Part shown: in pieces, positions 19,107 to 27,080 of the stretch
Layout: every line of letters starts with the position of its first letter
Position numbering within the stretch: the stretch's first letter is position 1
Assembly (NCBI GenBank): GCA_036389135.1
Contig: DASVQP010000129.1
Coordinates: 124,001-188,000 of the forward strand
Length of the DNA: 64,000 nucleotides
Reading direction: 5' to 3'
Source of the DNA: Longimicrobium sp.
Lineage (GTDB): Bacteria > Gemmatimonadota > Gemmatimonadetes > Longimicrobiales > Longimicrobiaceae
Program-made: the position numbers and the translations under genes
The notes under the pieces: model-generated
Seen by the model: only the letters and a program-made list of their open reading frames with translations
Database searches by the model: none
Told to the model about the DNA's origin: nothing

Positions 19107-19769
19107 ATGTTCACCGGCATCATCGAAGAGATCGGCACCCTGGCCGACGTGCGCGAGGACCGCGGCGGGCGCATCTTCCACGTCGCCTGCCGCACGGTTC
19201 TGGAGGGGATGCGGCTGGGCGACAGCATCGCGGTGGACGGCGTGTGCCTGACCGCCACCGAGATCCGCCCCGGCGGCTTCACCGTGGAGGCCGTGGGCAC
19301 GACGCTCGGACGCACCACGCTGGGCGGCTTCACGCGCGGGCGCCGGGTGAACCTGGAGCGTGCGATGGCGCTGGGTGCGAGGCTGGGCGGCCACATCGTG
19401 CAGGGCCACGTGGACGGCGTCGGCCGCGTCGCCTCCATCGAGCATCGCGGGGAGCTGGTGCTGATCGACTTCTCCCTTCCGGAGGCCGTCGCGGCGGTCA
19501 CGGTGCTGCACGGCTCCATCACGCTCAACGGCATCTCGCTGACCGTGAACGAGGTCCCCGCGCCGGGCGTGTGCCAGGTGTCGATCATCCCCCACACCTG
19601 GGACCACACCAGCCTCGCCGACCTGCGCGTGGGCGACGCGGTGAACCTGGAGGGCGACACGATCGGCAAGTACGTACGGCATCTGCTGGGCGCGCCCGCC
19701 GGCGGCGATGCGGCCGCGGCGAACGTGCGGCGCGCATGGGGTTACGAAGGGGAAAGTGCTAAGTCCTAA
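19107..19769 (+). CDS. ribE: Riboflavin synthase, alpha subunit type
   Basis: Dismutation of 6,7-dimethyl-8-ribityllumazine to riboflavin, 220 aa. Two repeated lumazine-binding barrels are visible: MFTGIIEEIG...SIAVDGVCLT in the first and GHIVQGHVDGVG...ITLNGISLTVNE in the second. The last few codons (ESAKS) are supplied by an AAGTGCTAAG-family repeat that runs through the stop codon, so the original C-terminus has probably been altered. Confidence 0.95.
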   Translation: MFTGIIEEIGTLADVREDRGGRIFHVACRTVLEGMRLGDSIAVDGVCLTATEIRPGGFTVEAVGTTLGRTTLGGFTRGRRVNLERAMALGARLGGHIVQGHVDGVGRVASIEHRGELVLIDFSLPEAVAAVTVLHGSITLNGISLTVNEVPAPGVCQVSIIPHTWDHTSLADLRVGDAVNLEGDTIGKYVRHLLGAPAGGDAAAANVRRAWGYEGESAKS

Positions 19770-19841
19770 GTGCTAAGTCCTGACCTGCAAACCGCTGTTG
19801 CTTAGCACTTAGCACCCAGCACTTAGCACTTCCGTTTTTCC
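19751..19841. repeat. AAGTGCTAAG-family palindromic repeat, copy 1
   Basis: Tandem AAGTGCTAAGTCC units on the left, complementary AGCACTTAGCACTT units on the right, and a centre containing TGACCTGCAAACCGCTG. The arms can form a long hairpin, and GTTTTT follows (19834-19839), so it may act as a terminator or transcript processing site between ribE and ribBA. Its left arm encodes the end of ribE. Copies also at 40401 and 51786. Confidence 0.8.
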
Positions 19842-19852
19842 AAGGCATCCGA

Positions 19853-21154
19853 ATGAGCTTTTCCCGCGTCGAGGACGCGATTCAGGACATACGCGACGGC
19901 AAGATGGTCATCGTGGCGGACGACGAGGACCGCGAGAACGAGGGCGACCTCGTATGCGCGGCCACGATGGTGACGCCCGAGATCATCAACTTCATGGCCA
20001 CCCATGCGCGCGGCCTCATCTGCCTGGCGCTGACGGCGGAAAGGGCGGACGAGCTGGATCTCCGCCAGATGACCGACAACAACACGGAGGCGCTCACCAC
20101 GGCCTTCACCGTGTCGGTGGATGCGGCCCACAAGTTCGGGGTGACGACGGGGATCAGCGCCAGCGACCGCGCCAAGACCATCCAGGTGTGCATGGACCCG
20201 GCGAGCGTGCCCAGCGACCTGCGGCGCCCGGGACACGTCTTTCCGCTGCGCGCCCGCGCCGGCGGCGTGCTGCGGCGCGTGGGGCAGACCGAGGCTTCGG
20301 TGGATTTGGCGCGGCTTGCGGGACTCCCGCCGGGCGGGGTGATCTGCGAGATCATGAACGAGGACGGCAGCATGGCGCGCCGTCCCGAGCTGGAGGAGTT
20401 CGCGGCACGGCACGGGATGAAGTTCATCACCGTCGCGCAGATCGTGGCGTACCGGCTGAAGCGCGAGCGGCTGGTGCACCGCGCCGCCGAGGCCACCATC
20501 CCCACGCCCTCGGGTGAGTGGCGGATGATCGCATACCGCAACGACGTGGACCAGCACGAGCACGTCGCCATGATCAAGGGCGAGGTGGAGGGAAGGGCGG
20601 GGACGCTGGTGAGGATGCACTCCGAGTGCCTCACCGGCGACGTCTTCCACTCGCTGCGCTGCGACTGCGGCGAGCAGCTGGACGCAGCCATGCAGCAGAT
20701 CAGCGGCGAGGGGCACGGCGTGATCGTGTACCTGCGCCAGGAAGGGCGGGGGATCGGGCTGGTGAACAAGCTGCGCGCCTACAACCTGCAGGACCAGGGG
20801 CTGGACACGGTGGAGGCCAACGAGGCGCTCGGCTTCCGCCCGGACCTGCGCGACTACGGGATCGGCGCGCAGATCCTGCTGGACGTGGGGCTGACGTCGG
20901 TGCGCTTCCTGACCAACAACCCCAAGAAGATCGTGGGGCTGGACGGCTACGGCCTCTCCGTTGCGGAGCAGGTGCCGCTGGAGGTGAAGCCGAACCCGCA
21001 CAACGCGGACTACCTGAACACCAAGCGCGACAAGATGGGCCACCTCTTCCCGCCGACGGAGGACGGGGAGCTCCCGCCCGATGAGGGCGAGAAGCTCCCG
21101 CCCGACGAGGGCGAGGAGCCACCAATCCTCGGCCAGGACGAACAGCCGGCATGA
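19853..21154 (+). CDS. ribBA: Bifunctional 3,4-dihydroxy-2-butanone-4-phosphate synthase / GTP cyclohydrolase II
   Basis: Supplies both riboflavin precursors, 433 aa. The N-terminal RibB domain (about 1-205) has [12 protein letters not shown] and the [11 protein letters not shown] motif. The C-terminal RibA domain has the zinc site ...[15 protein letters not shown] and RQEGRGIGL. The last 35 residues are an unusual Pro/Glu-rich tail with a tandemly repeated unit (LPPDEGE), probably disordered. The stop overlaps the ribH start (ATGA). Confidence 0.96.
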   Translation: MSFSRVEDAIQDIRDGKMVIVADDEDRENEGDLVCAATMVTPEIINFMATHARGLICLALTAERADELDLRQMTDNNTEALTTAFTVSVDAAHKFGVTTGISASDRAKTIQVCMDPASVPSDLRRPGHVFPLRARAGGVLRRVGQTEASVDLARLAGLPPGGVICEIMNEDGSMARRPELEEFAARHGMKFITVAQIVAYRLKRERLVHRAAEATIPTPSGEWRMIAYRNDVDQHEHVAMIKGEVEGRAGTLVRMHSECLTGDVFHSLRCDCGEQLDAAMQQISGEGHGVIVYLRQEGRGIGLVNKLRAYNLQDQGLDTVEANEALGFRPDLRDYGIGAQILLDVGLTSVRFLTNNPKKIVGLDGYGLSVAEQVPLEVKPNPHNADYLNTKRDKMGHLFPPTEDGELPPDEGEKLPPDEGEEPPILGQDEQPA

Positions 21155-21633
21155 AAGAGCATCAGGGGCACCTCAGGGGTGATGGGCGGCGGTTCGGGAT
21201 CGTCGTGGCCCGCTTCAACGAGCTGATCACGCGCCCGCTGCTGGCCGGCGCCCGCGACTGCCTGGTGAGGCACGGCGCGTCGGACGACGACATCGAGGTG
21301 GCGTGGGTCCCCGGCGCGTGGGAGATCCCCTCCGCGCTGGACCGGCTGGCGCGCACGGGGCGGTTCGACGCCCTGATCGCCCTCGGCTGCGTCATCCGCG
21401 GCGCCACCCCCCACTTCGACTACGTGGCGGGGCACGCGGCCAGCGGCACCGGCGCCGTCGCGCAGCAGCACCGCATGCCGGTGATCAACGGCGTGCTGAC
21501 CACCGACACCATCGAGCAGGCGATCGAGCGGGCCGGCACCAAGGCGGGGAACAAGGGGTGGGACGCGGCGGCGGCGGCCATCGAGATGGCGGACCTCTTC
21601 GCCCGCCTGGACGCGGAGGACGCCGGTGCGTAA
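21151..21633 (+). CDS. ribH: 6,7-dimethyl-8-ribityllumazine synthase
   Basis: Penultimate riboflavin step, 160 aa. Motifs are [28 protein letters not shown], the [14 protein letters not shown] substrate segment and [12 protein letters not shown]. The family catalytic His normally follows the substrate segment, here probably in the AGHAAS stretch. It overlaps ribBA by 4 nt and nusB by 8 nt, a very common ribH-nusB linkage. Confidence 0.96.
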   Translation: MKEHQGHLRGDGRRFGIVVARFNELITRPLLAGARDCLVRHGASDDDIEVAWVPGAWEIPSALDRLARTGRFDALIALGCVIRGATPHFDYVAGHAASGTGAVAQQHRMPVINGVLTTDTIEQAIERAGTKAGNKGWDAAAAAIEMADLFARLDAEDAGA

Positions 21634-22063
21634 CCGCAGCCGCGCACGCGGCTGGGCGCTCCAGGCGCTGTACGCCTGGGAGGCCCGCGGCGCCATACCC
21701 GAGGAGATGATGCGCGTGCTGGTGGAGCTCTTCTCCACCCTCAACGTGTCGGCCCAGAACCGGCCGTACGCGGAGGTGCTGGTGCGGCTCGTGTCGTCCA
21801 ATCTCCGCCGGGTGGACGGGCTGGTGGAGGAGTCGCTCACCAACTGGCGGATGGGGCGCCTCTCCGTGATCGACCGCAACATCCTGCGCCTGGGCGTGGC
21901 GGAGATGCTCTTCGTGGACGACGTGGCGCCGCGCATCACCATCCGCGAGATGGTGATGCTGGCGGAGAAGTACGGGACACACGAGAGCCCGCGCTTCGTG
22001 AACGGCGTGCTGGACGCGGTGATGCGCCGCGTGGCCCCGGAGGAGGGGAGCGCCCCCCGGTGA
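21626..22063 (+). CDS. nusB: Transcription antitermination factor NusB
   Basis: RNA-binding helical protein of rRNA antitermination complexes, 145 aa from a GTG start overlapping ribH. It begins with the family pattern [16 protein letters not shown] and ends with [11 protein letters not shown] (FVNGVLD is diagnostic). Middle segments [33 protein letters not shown] are complete. Its stop overlaps the next GTG start. Confidence 0.95.
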   Translation: MRNRSRARGWALQALYAWEARGAIPEEMMRVLVELFSTLNVSAQNRPYAEVLVRLVSSNLRRVDGLVEESLTNWRMGRLSVIDRNILRLGVAEMLFVDDVAPRITIREMVMLAEKYGTHESPRFVNGVLDAVMRRVAPEEGSAPR

Positions 22064-23157
22064 AGCTGCTGGTGCTCAACTGGCAGGACCGCACCAACCC
22101 GCAGGCCGGCGGGGCCGAGGTGCACCTCCACGAGATCTTTGGACGCCTGGCGGCACGTGGTCACCGCGTGTCGCTTCTCGCGTCCGGGTACGGCGGCGCG
22201 CCCGCTCGCGAGACCATCGACGGGATCGACGTGCACCGCGTGGGCGGGCGGCACTCGTACACCCTGGCGGCGCGCCCCTACTACCTGCGCCACCTCGCCC
22301 GCGAGGGATGGGACGTGGTGGTGGAGGACCTCAACAAGGTGCCGCTCTACACGCCTCTGTGGGTGCGCCGCCCGCTCGTCCTCCTCGTCCACCACCTGTT
22401 CGGCTCCACGGCGTTCCGCGAGGCATCGGTCCCCTTCGCGGCGGCCACCTGGCTGATGGAGCGCCCCATCGCCCGCGTCTACCGCGGCGTCCCGGTGCAG
22501 GCCGTCTCCGAGAGCACCGCCGACGACCTCGCCGCCCGCGGCCTGCCGCGCGACACGATGCGCATCATCCACAACGGCGTGGACGTGCGCTTCTTCTCGC
22601 CGGACCCGGCAGTGGGACGCACGCTGCGGCCGACGTTCCTGTACGTGGGCCGCCTCAAGCGCTACAAGCGGATCGACCACGCGATTCAGGCGGTGGCGCG
22701 CGTCCCCCTGGCCCGCCTGGTGATCGCCGGCCGCGGCGACGACGAGCCCCGCCTGCGCTCGGAGGTGGAGCGGCTGGGGCTGGCGGACCGGGTGGAGTTC
22801 GCCGGCTTCGTGACGGAGGAGCGGAAGCGCGAGCTGCTGCGGAGCTGCTGGGCCAACGTCCTGGCCTCGCCCAAGGAGGGGTGGGGGATCACCAACATGG
22901 AGGCCGCCGCCTGCGGCACCCCCTCGGTCGCCAGCGACTCGCCCGGGCTGCGCGAATCGGTGGTGCACGGGCGCACAGGCCTCCTCTACCCGCACGGCGA
23001 CATCGGCGCGCTCGCCGCCGCCCTCGCGCGCCTGGTGCGAGACCCCGCGGAGGTGGCGCGGCTCGGCGCGGGGGCGCTGGAGTTCGCGCAGGGGTTTACG
23101 TGGGACCGCGCGGCGGAGCGGACGGAAGGGCATCTGAGGGAGGCCCTCACCCGATAA
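22060..23157 (+). CDS. Family 4 glycosyltransferase
   Basis: GT-B fold glycosyltransferase, 365 aa, GTG start overlapping nusB. The N-terminal Rossmann half contains QAGGAEVHLHEIFGRLAARGH; the C-terminal half has FLYVGRLKRYKRIDHAI and the EGWGITNMEAAACGTP nucleotide-sugar motif with its conserved Glu residues. Donor and acceptor are unknown; polysaccharide or glycolipid assembly at the inner membrane is the usual role. Last gene before a 420-bp repeat-rich gap. Confidence 0.9.
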   Translation: MKLLVLNWQDRTNPQAGGAEVHLHEIFGRLAARGHRVSLLASGYGGAPARETIDGIDVHRVGGRHSYTLAARPYYLRHLAREGWDVVVEDLNKVPLYTPLWVRRPLVLLVHHLFGSTAFREASVPFAAATWLMERPIARVYRGVPVQAVSESTADDLAARGLPRDTMRIIHNGVDVRFFSPDPAVGRTLRPTFLYVGRLKRYKRIDHAIQAVARVPLARLVIAGRGDDEPRLRSEVERLGLADRVEFAGFVTEERKRELLRSCWANVLASPKEGWGITNMEAAACGTPSVASDSPGLRESVVHGRTGLLYPHGDIGALAAALARLVRDPAEVARLGAGALEFAQGFTWDRAAERTEGHLREALTR

Positions 23158-23575
23158 CAGCGCCCCCTCCCCCCGGCCCCCTCCCCCGCCTGCGGGGGCG
23201 CAGGGCGGGGGAGGGGGAGAACTGCGCTTGCAGCGCGCGGATCCGGTGGGCGCGATTCATCGCACCTACCCTCTCCCCCACCTCGACCTTCGCCCCTCAT
23301 ACGCGAATTGGTAGGGGCCGACCTGCGTGTCTGCCCACCCTCGCCCCCACCTCCGCGCCCGCCTTGAAACCCGAACCGGGTTGGGGCCGCCCCACGTGGC
23401 TGCCCGTGCCCGCCCCTGCGCCGTCGCTCGCGCCTCGCCCATTCCCCATTCCCCATTCCCCATTCCCCATTCCCCCCTCGCCCGATTCCTGCGGATGCCC
23501 CCAACGCCCATGGTGCCCGGGGCCGCCGCGCTGTATCCTGTCGCAAACGCCGAACAAACCGCCGCGGAGCGCGTC
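23158..23575. repeat. GC-rich mosaic intergenic repeat, copy 2
   Basis: Modules shared with copies 1, 3 and 4: a C-rich palindrome (about 23160-23220), a GGGCGCGATTCATCGC-type palindrome near 23248, and the GGGCACGGGCAGCCACGTGG module here on the minus strand (23382-23413). A short run of five CCCATTC units (about 23437-23475) is a local microsatellite. No gene is supported here. The hprK promoter should lie at the right end. Confidence 0.7.
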
Positions 23576-23576
23576 T

Positions 23577-24527
23577 TTGACCATAGACGACCTGCTGAGC
23601 AGCAAACGGGAGTCGCTCGCGCTGGAGCTGCTGACCGACGAGCGCGGGCTCATGCGCCCCCTCCACACCCCCGAGATCAGCAGCCCGGGACTCGTCCTCA
23701 CCGGCTACTCCGAGCGCTTCCCCTCCGACCGCATCCAGGTGCTGGGGGAGACCGAGATCTCGTTCCTGGAGTCGCTGGACGACGAGCGGAGGAGGGCCGC
23801 CATCGAGGCGTTCCTGGCGTTCGACATCCCCGTCGTCTTCGTCACCAAGTCGCAGGAGCCGCCGGAGCCGCTGCTGGAGATCGCCAACCGCGTGGGGACG
23901 CCGGTGATCCGCACGGCGCTCAAGACGTCGGACTTCTACACGCGCATCAAGCCGTTCCTGGAAGAGCGCTTCGCCCCCACCACCACGCTGCACGGCTCGC
24001 TGGCGGACGTGTACGGAGTGGGGCTCCTCTTCATGGGGGCCAGCGGCATCGGCAAGAGCGAGGCGGTGCTGGACCTGGTGGAGCGCGGGCACCGGCTGGT
24101 GGCGGACGACCTGGTGATGGTGTCGCGGCGCGGGCATGAGGTGCTCATCGGGCGCGGGCACGAGCTGCAGCGGCACCACATGGAGATCCGCGGAGTCGGG
24201 ATCATCGACATCCGCAGGCTGTTCGGGGTGCGCGCCATCCGCCTGCAGAAGCGGGTGGAAGTCGTGGTGCAGCTCGAGGTGTGGGACCAGAACGCGGCGT
24301 ACGACCGCACCGGGCTGGACATGAGCGTGCAGGACATCCTGGGCGTGGACGTGCCGCTCATCAAGATCCCGCTGGTGCCGGGAAAGAACATCACCGTTGT
24401 CTGCGAAGTGGTGGCGATGAACCACCTTCTGAAATACTCGGGAATCAACACCGCCGAGCTCTTCAACCGACGGCTGCAGCGCCACATGGCGGGGTTGCCG
24501 GAGTACCTGGAGGAAGACTATGAGTGA
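23577..24527 (+). CDS. hprK: HPr kinase/phosphorylase
   Basis: Phosphorylates and dephosphorylates the regulatory Ser of HPr, 316 aa. The N-terminal sensor-like domain (1-130) is followed by P-loop GASGIGKS (residues 154-161), the HPrK signature MEIRGVGIIDI, and the C-terminal VPGKNITVVCEVVAMN. TTG 23577 was chosen because GGAG lies 7 nt upstream and the protein then starts at the family position. It overlaps the PTS IIA gene by 8 nt and heads the whole PTS operon, which encodes an HPr with the target Ser. Confidence 0.93.
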   Translation: MTIDDLLSSKRESLALELLTDERGLMRPLHTPEISSPGLVLTGYSERFPSDRIQVLGETEISFLESLDDERRRAAIEAFLAFDIPVVFVTKSQEPPEPLLEIANRVGTPVIRTALKTSDFYTRIKPFLEERFAPTTTLHGSLADVYGVGLLFMGASGIGKSEAVLDLVERGHRLVADDLVMVSRRGHEVLIGRGHELQRHHMEIRGVGIIDIRRLFGVRAIRLQKRVEVVVQLEVWDQNAAYDRTGLDMSVQDILGVDVPLIKIPLVPGKNITVVCEVVAMNHLLKYSGINTAELFNRRLQRHMAGLPEYLEEDYE

Positions 24528-24939
24528 GCCCGTGCGCGGCGTGGTGGTGGGCCACGCGTCGCTCGCAGCGGGGATGGTGGCGTGCGTCCGCCAGATCGCG
24601 GGCGCCGACGAGGACGCGCTCGTACCGGTGAGCAACGACGGCTGCGGGCCGGAGTCGCTCGCCGCGAGCCTGCGCGAGGCGATGGGCGAGGGGCCGGCGC
24701 TCGTCTTCACGGACCTGGGGAGCGGCTCGTGCGCCTTCGCCGCGCGCCGCATCGCGATGGAGCGGCCGGACACCGGGATCATCACCGGGGTGAACCTCCC
24801 CATCCTGCTGGACTTCGTCTTCCACCGCACCATGCCCGTGGGCGAGCTGGTGGAGCGGCTGGTGGAAAAGGGGCGTACGGGCGTGTCGGGCGCCCACCGG
24901 GAAGGCGCGGCGCATGCCGATCGTGCTGTTTCGCGTTGA
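24520..24939 (+). CDS. PTS EIIA-Man family protein
   Basis: Mannose/fructose/sorbose-family IIA domain, 139 aa. The phosphorylatable His12 lies in VVVGHASLAAGM, and VFTDLGSGSCAFAARR resembles the DL-GSP segment of ManX. It accepts phosphate from HPr and passes it to the IIB protein encoded next, with which it overlaps by 26 nt. A single-domain IIA is consistent with the split arrangement seen here. Confidence 0.85.
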   Translation: MSEPVRGVVVGHASLAAGMVACVRQIAGADEDALVPVSNDGCGPESLAASLREAMGEGPALVFTDLGSGSCAFAARRIAMERPDTGIITGVNLPILLDFVFHRTMPVGELVERLVEKGRTGVSGAHREGAAHADRAVSR

Positions 24940-25399
24940 CGAGCGGCTGATCCACGGCCAGGTGGTGGTGGGGTGGGGCGGCCCCCTCCACGCCGACCGC
25001 ATCGTCGTGGTGGACGACGCCATCGCCGAATCCGCCTGGGAGCAGGAGCTGTACTGCCTGGGGATGCCGCCGGAGATGGAGGCGCAGTTCGTCTCGTCTT
25101 CGCAGGCGCTGGAGGCGTTCGAGCTGTGGCGCGGCGGTCCCAAGCGCACCATCGTCCTGGTGCGCGACGTGGCCACCGCGCGCCGGCTGGCGGACAGCGG
25201 GCTGCTGCGCGGCGAGGAGGTCAACCTGGGCGGCATCCACCACGCCGAGGGGCGCACGCGGGTGCTCCCGTACCTGCACCTGACGGCGGACGAGGTGGCG
25301 AGCCTGCGCGAGATGGAGGCGGGCGGGGTGGCGGTGTCCGCGCGCGACCTGCCGGGTTCGCACCGGGTGCATTTGAAAGACCTGGACGCGCAGGGGTGA
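24914..25399 (+). CDS. PTS EIIB-Man family protein
   Basis: 161 aa IIB of the mannose/sorbose family. The active-site His14 is in the signature FRVDERLIHGQVVVGW. The central segment VVVDDAIAESAWEQELY and the NLGGIHHAEGR segment also fit. It overlaps the IIA gene by 26 nt, which suggests tight coupling; the IIC gene follows at once. Confidence 0.9.
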   Translation: MPIVLFRVDERLIHGQVVVGWGGPLHADRIVVVDDAIAESAWEQELYCLGMPPEMEAQFVSSSQALEAFELWRGGPKRTIVLVRDVATARRLADSGLLRGEEVNLGGIHHAEGRTRVLPYLHLTADEVASLREMEAGGVAVSARDLPGSHRVHLKDLDAQG

Positions 25400-25401
25400 C
25401 G

Positions 25402-26061
25402 ATGGGACTCGCGGAGGGGCTGGTGCTGGCGCTGCTGGGCGGCGTGCTCGCGCTGGATGGCACCTCCGTGGGTCAGTTCATGGTCTCGCGCCCCATCGTG
25501 GCGTGCGTGCTGGCGGGGTGGATCGCGGGCGACGCGGCCGCGGGTGCGATGCTGGGGATGGTGCTGGAGGCGCTGCACGTCGCCGTCCTTCCCGTGGGCG
25601 CGGCGCGCTACCCGGAGGCGGCGCCCGCGGCGGTGGCGGCGGCGGGCGTGTACGTGGCGGGCGGGGGCGGCGAGGGGCTCCTGCTGGCCGTCATCCTCTT
25701 CGCGCTGGCGTGGGAGTGGGCGGGCTCGTGGACGGTCAGCCGGCTGCGCGAATTCAACGTCCGTGTCGCGGTCCCGGACGGAACGCCGCTGGAGCCGGCT
25801 GCGGTGGGGCGGCGGCACATGGCGGCCATCGCGGTGGACTTCGCGCGGGGCGCCGCGGTGACGGCGGTGGGGCTGGTGCTGCTGTCGTTCCTGGCGCAGG
25901 CCATTCCGCTGGCGGGCTTCCCGCAGGGGTGGGGGCGGCTGGCGGTGGGGATCGCGGCGGCGGCGGCGGTGGCGTCGTCGTTCCGGCTCTTTGGCACGCA
26001 GCGGCTGGCGTGGTTCGCGGCGGGTGCGGCGGCCGGAGCGGTGTTCCTGGTGGCGCGATGA
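25402..26061 (+). CDS. PTS EIIC-Man family membrane component
   Basis: 219-aa integral membrane protein with about six hydrophobic segments. The start QFMVSRPIVACVLAGWIAGDAAAGAMLGMVLEAL fits the mannose-family IIC channel. It is shorter than E. coli ManY (266 aa), so either compact or divergent. ATG 25402 is preferred; an in-frame GTG at 25396 would overlap the IIB stop. It would pair with the IID protein that follows with an ATGA overlap. Confidence 0.8.
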   Translation: MGLAEGLVLALLGGVLALDGTSVGQFMVSRPIVACVLAGWIAGDAAAGAMLGMVLEALHVAVLPVGAARYPEAAPAAVAAAGVYVAGGGGEGLLLAVILFALAWEWAGSWTVSRLREFNVRVAVPDGTPLEPAAVGRRHMAAIAVDFARGAAVTAVGLVLLSFLAQAIPLAGFPQGWGRLAVGIAAAAAVASSFRLFGTQRLAWFAAGAAAGAVFLVAR

Positions 26062-26795
26062 GCGCGATCGGGGCGGGGACCCGGCGGCGGATGCTGCTGC
26101 GCTCGTTCGCGGTGCAGGGATCGTGGAACTACCAGACGCTGATCGGCACGGGAATGGCGTTCGTGCTGGCACCCGCACTGCGCGACGTGCACGGCGCCGA
26201 CCCGCGGGCGCTCGCGGCCGCCACCGGCCGCCACGCGGAGCTCTTCAACAGCCATCCGTACCTGGCCACCGTCGCCGCCGGCGTCATCGCGCGCCTGGAG
26301 GCGGATGGGGTGCCCCCCGAGCTCCAGACGCGCGTCAAGAGCGCCCTGCGCGGCTCGCTGGGCACGATGGGCGACCGGCTGGTCTGGGCCGTGTGGCGCC
26401 CCGCCTGCGCCTTGCTCGGCATCGCGCTGGTGGCGGCGGGGGCGGCGTGGTGGATGGGCGCTCTGACGTTCCTGCTGGCCCACAACGCCCTCCACCTGTG
26501 GCTGCGCGCGTGGGGGCTGCGCGTCGGCCTGCGCGACGGGCTGATGGTGGCGAAGGCCCTCCGCGAGTCGCCCCTGCAGCGCCTGGGCGAGCGCGGGGCG
26601 GATGCGGGAGCCGCGCTGGCCGGCTTCGCGGCGGTGGTGCTGGCGGGGGGCGCCGCCCGCGGCCCCGGCGAGCTGGCGCTGGGCGCGGCGGCGGTGGCGG
26701 CCGGCCTCCTCCTGCGCAAGCACGTGCGCACCGCCATCGCGGCGGCGCTCCTGGCAGTGACCCTCGCGGGGATCCTCCTCGCGCGCACACCCTGA
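26058..26795 (+). CDS. PTS EIID-Man family membrane component
   Basis: 245 aa. The N-terminal segment RSFAVQGSWNYQTLIGTGMAFVLAPAL and the NSHPYLATVAAGVIARLE motif are diagnostic for mannose-family IID proteins. Hydrophobic segments are clustered in the C-terminal half. It starts on the IIC stop (ATGA). With IIA, IIB and IIC this completes a permease set; the sugar specificity is not readable. Confidence 0.88.
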   Translation: MSAIGAGTRRRMLLRSFAVQGSWNYQTLIGTGMAFVLAPALRDVHGADPRALAAATGRHAELFNSHPYLATVAAGVIARLEADGVPPELQTRVKSALRGSLGTMGDRLVWAVWRPACALLGIALVAAGAAWWMGALTFLLAHNALHLWLRAWGLRVGLRDGLMVAKALRESPLQRLGERGADAGAALAGFAAVVLAGGAARGPGELALGAAAVAAGLLLRKHVRTAIAAALLAVTLAGILLARTP

Positions 26796-26806
26796 CGGCT
26801 GACCGG

Positions 26807-27076
26807 ATGGAACACGCACAGGAAGTCACCATCGTGAACAGGTACGGCCTCCACGCCCGTCCGGCGGCGGAGTTCGTGAAGCTGGCCAACCGCTTCGGCG
26901 CGGAGGTTTGGATCCGCAAGGACGACGTGGAGGTCAGCGGCAAGAGCATCATGGGGGTGATGATGCTGGCCGCCGAGTGCGGCTCGGTGGTGCACATCCG
27001 CGCCCGCGGCGACGATGCCGAGGCGGCGGTCGCCGCCCTCGCGGGGCTCGTCCACGACCGGTTTGGAGAGGACTGA
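26807..27076 (+). CDS. ptsH: Phosphocarrier protein HPr
   Basis: 89 aa. His16 in YGLHARPA is the PEP-dependent phosphorylation site, and Ser47 in GKSIMGVMML corresponds to the HprK-regulated Ser46 of Firmicutes HPr. Both sites being present in the same operon as hprK argues that HPr-Ser phosphorylation operates here, controlling PTS flux or carbon regulation. It lies 11 bp after the IID gene and 4 bp before enzyme I. Confidence 0.95.
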   Translation: MEHAQEVTIVNRYGLHARPAAEFVKLANRFGAEVWIRKDDVEVSGKSIMGVMMLAAECGSVVHIRARGDDAEAAVAALAGLVHDRFGED

Positions 27077-27080
27077 CGCC

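Noticed and set aside
19751-19841. Possible CRISPR-like tandem repeats
   Set aside because: Units are only 7-10 bp with no unique spacers and form a hairpin; no cas genes nearby. Treated as a palindromic repeat.
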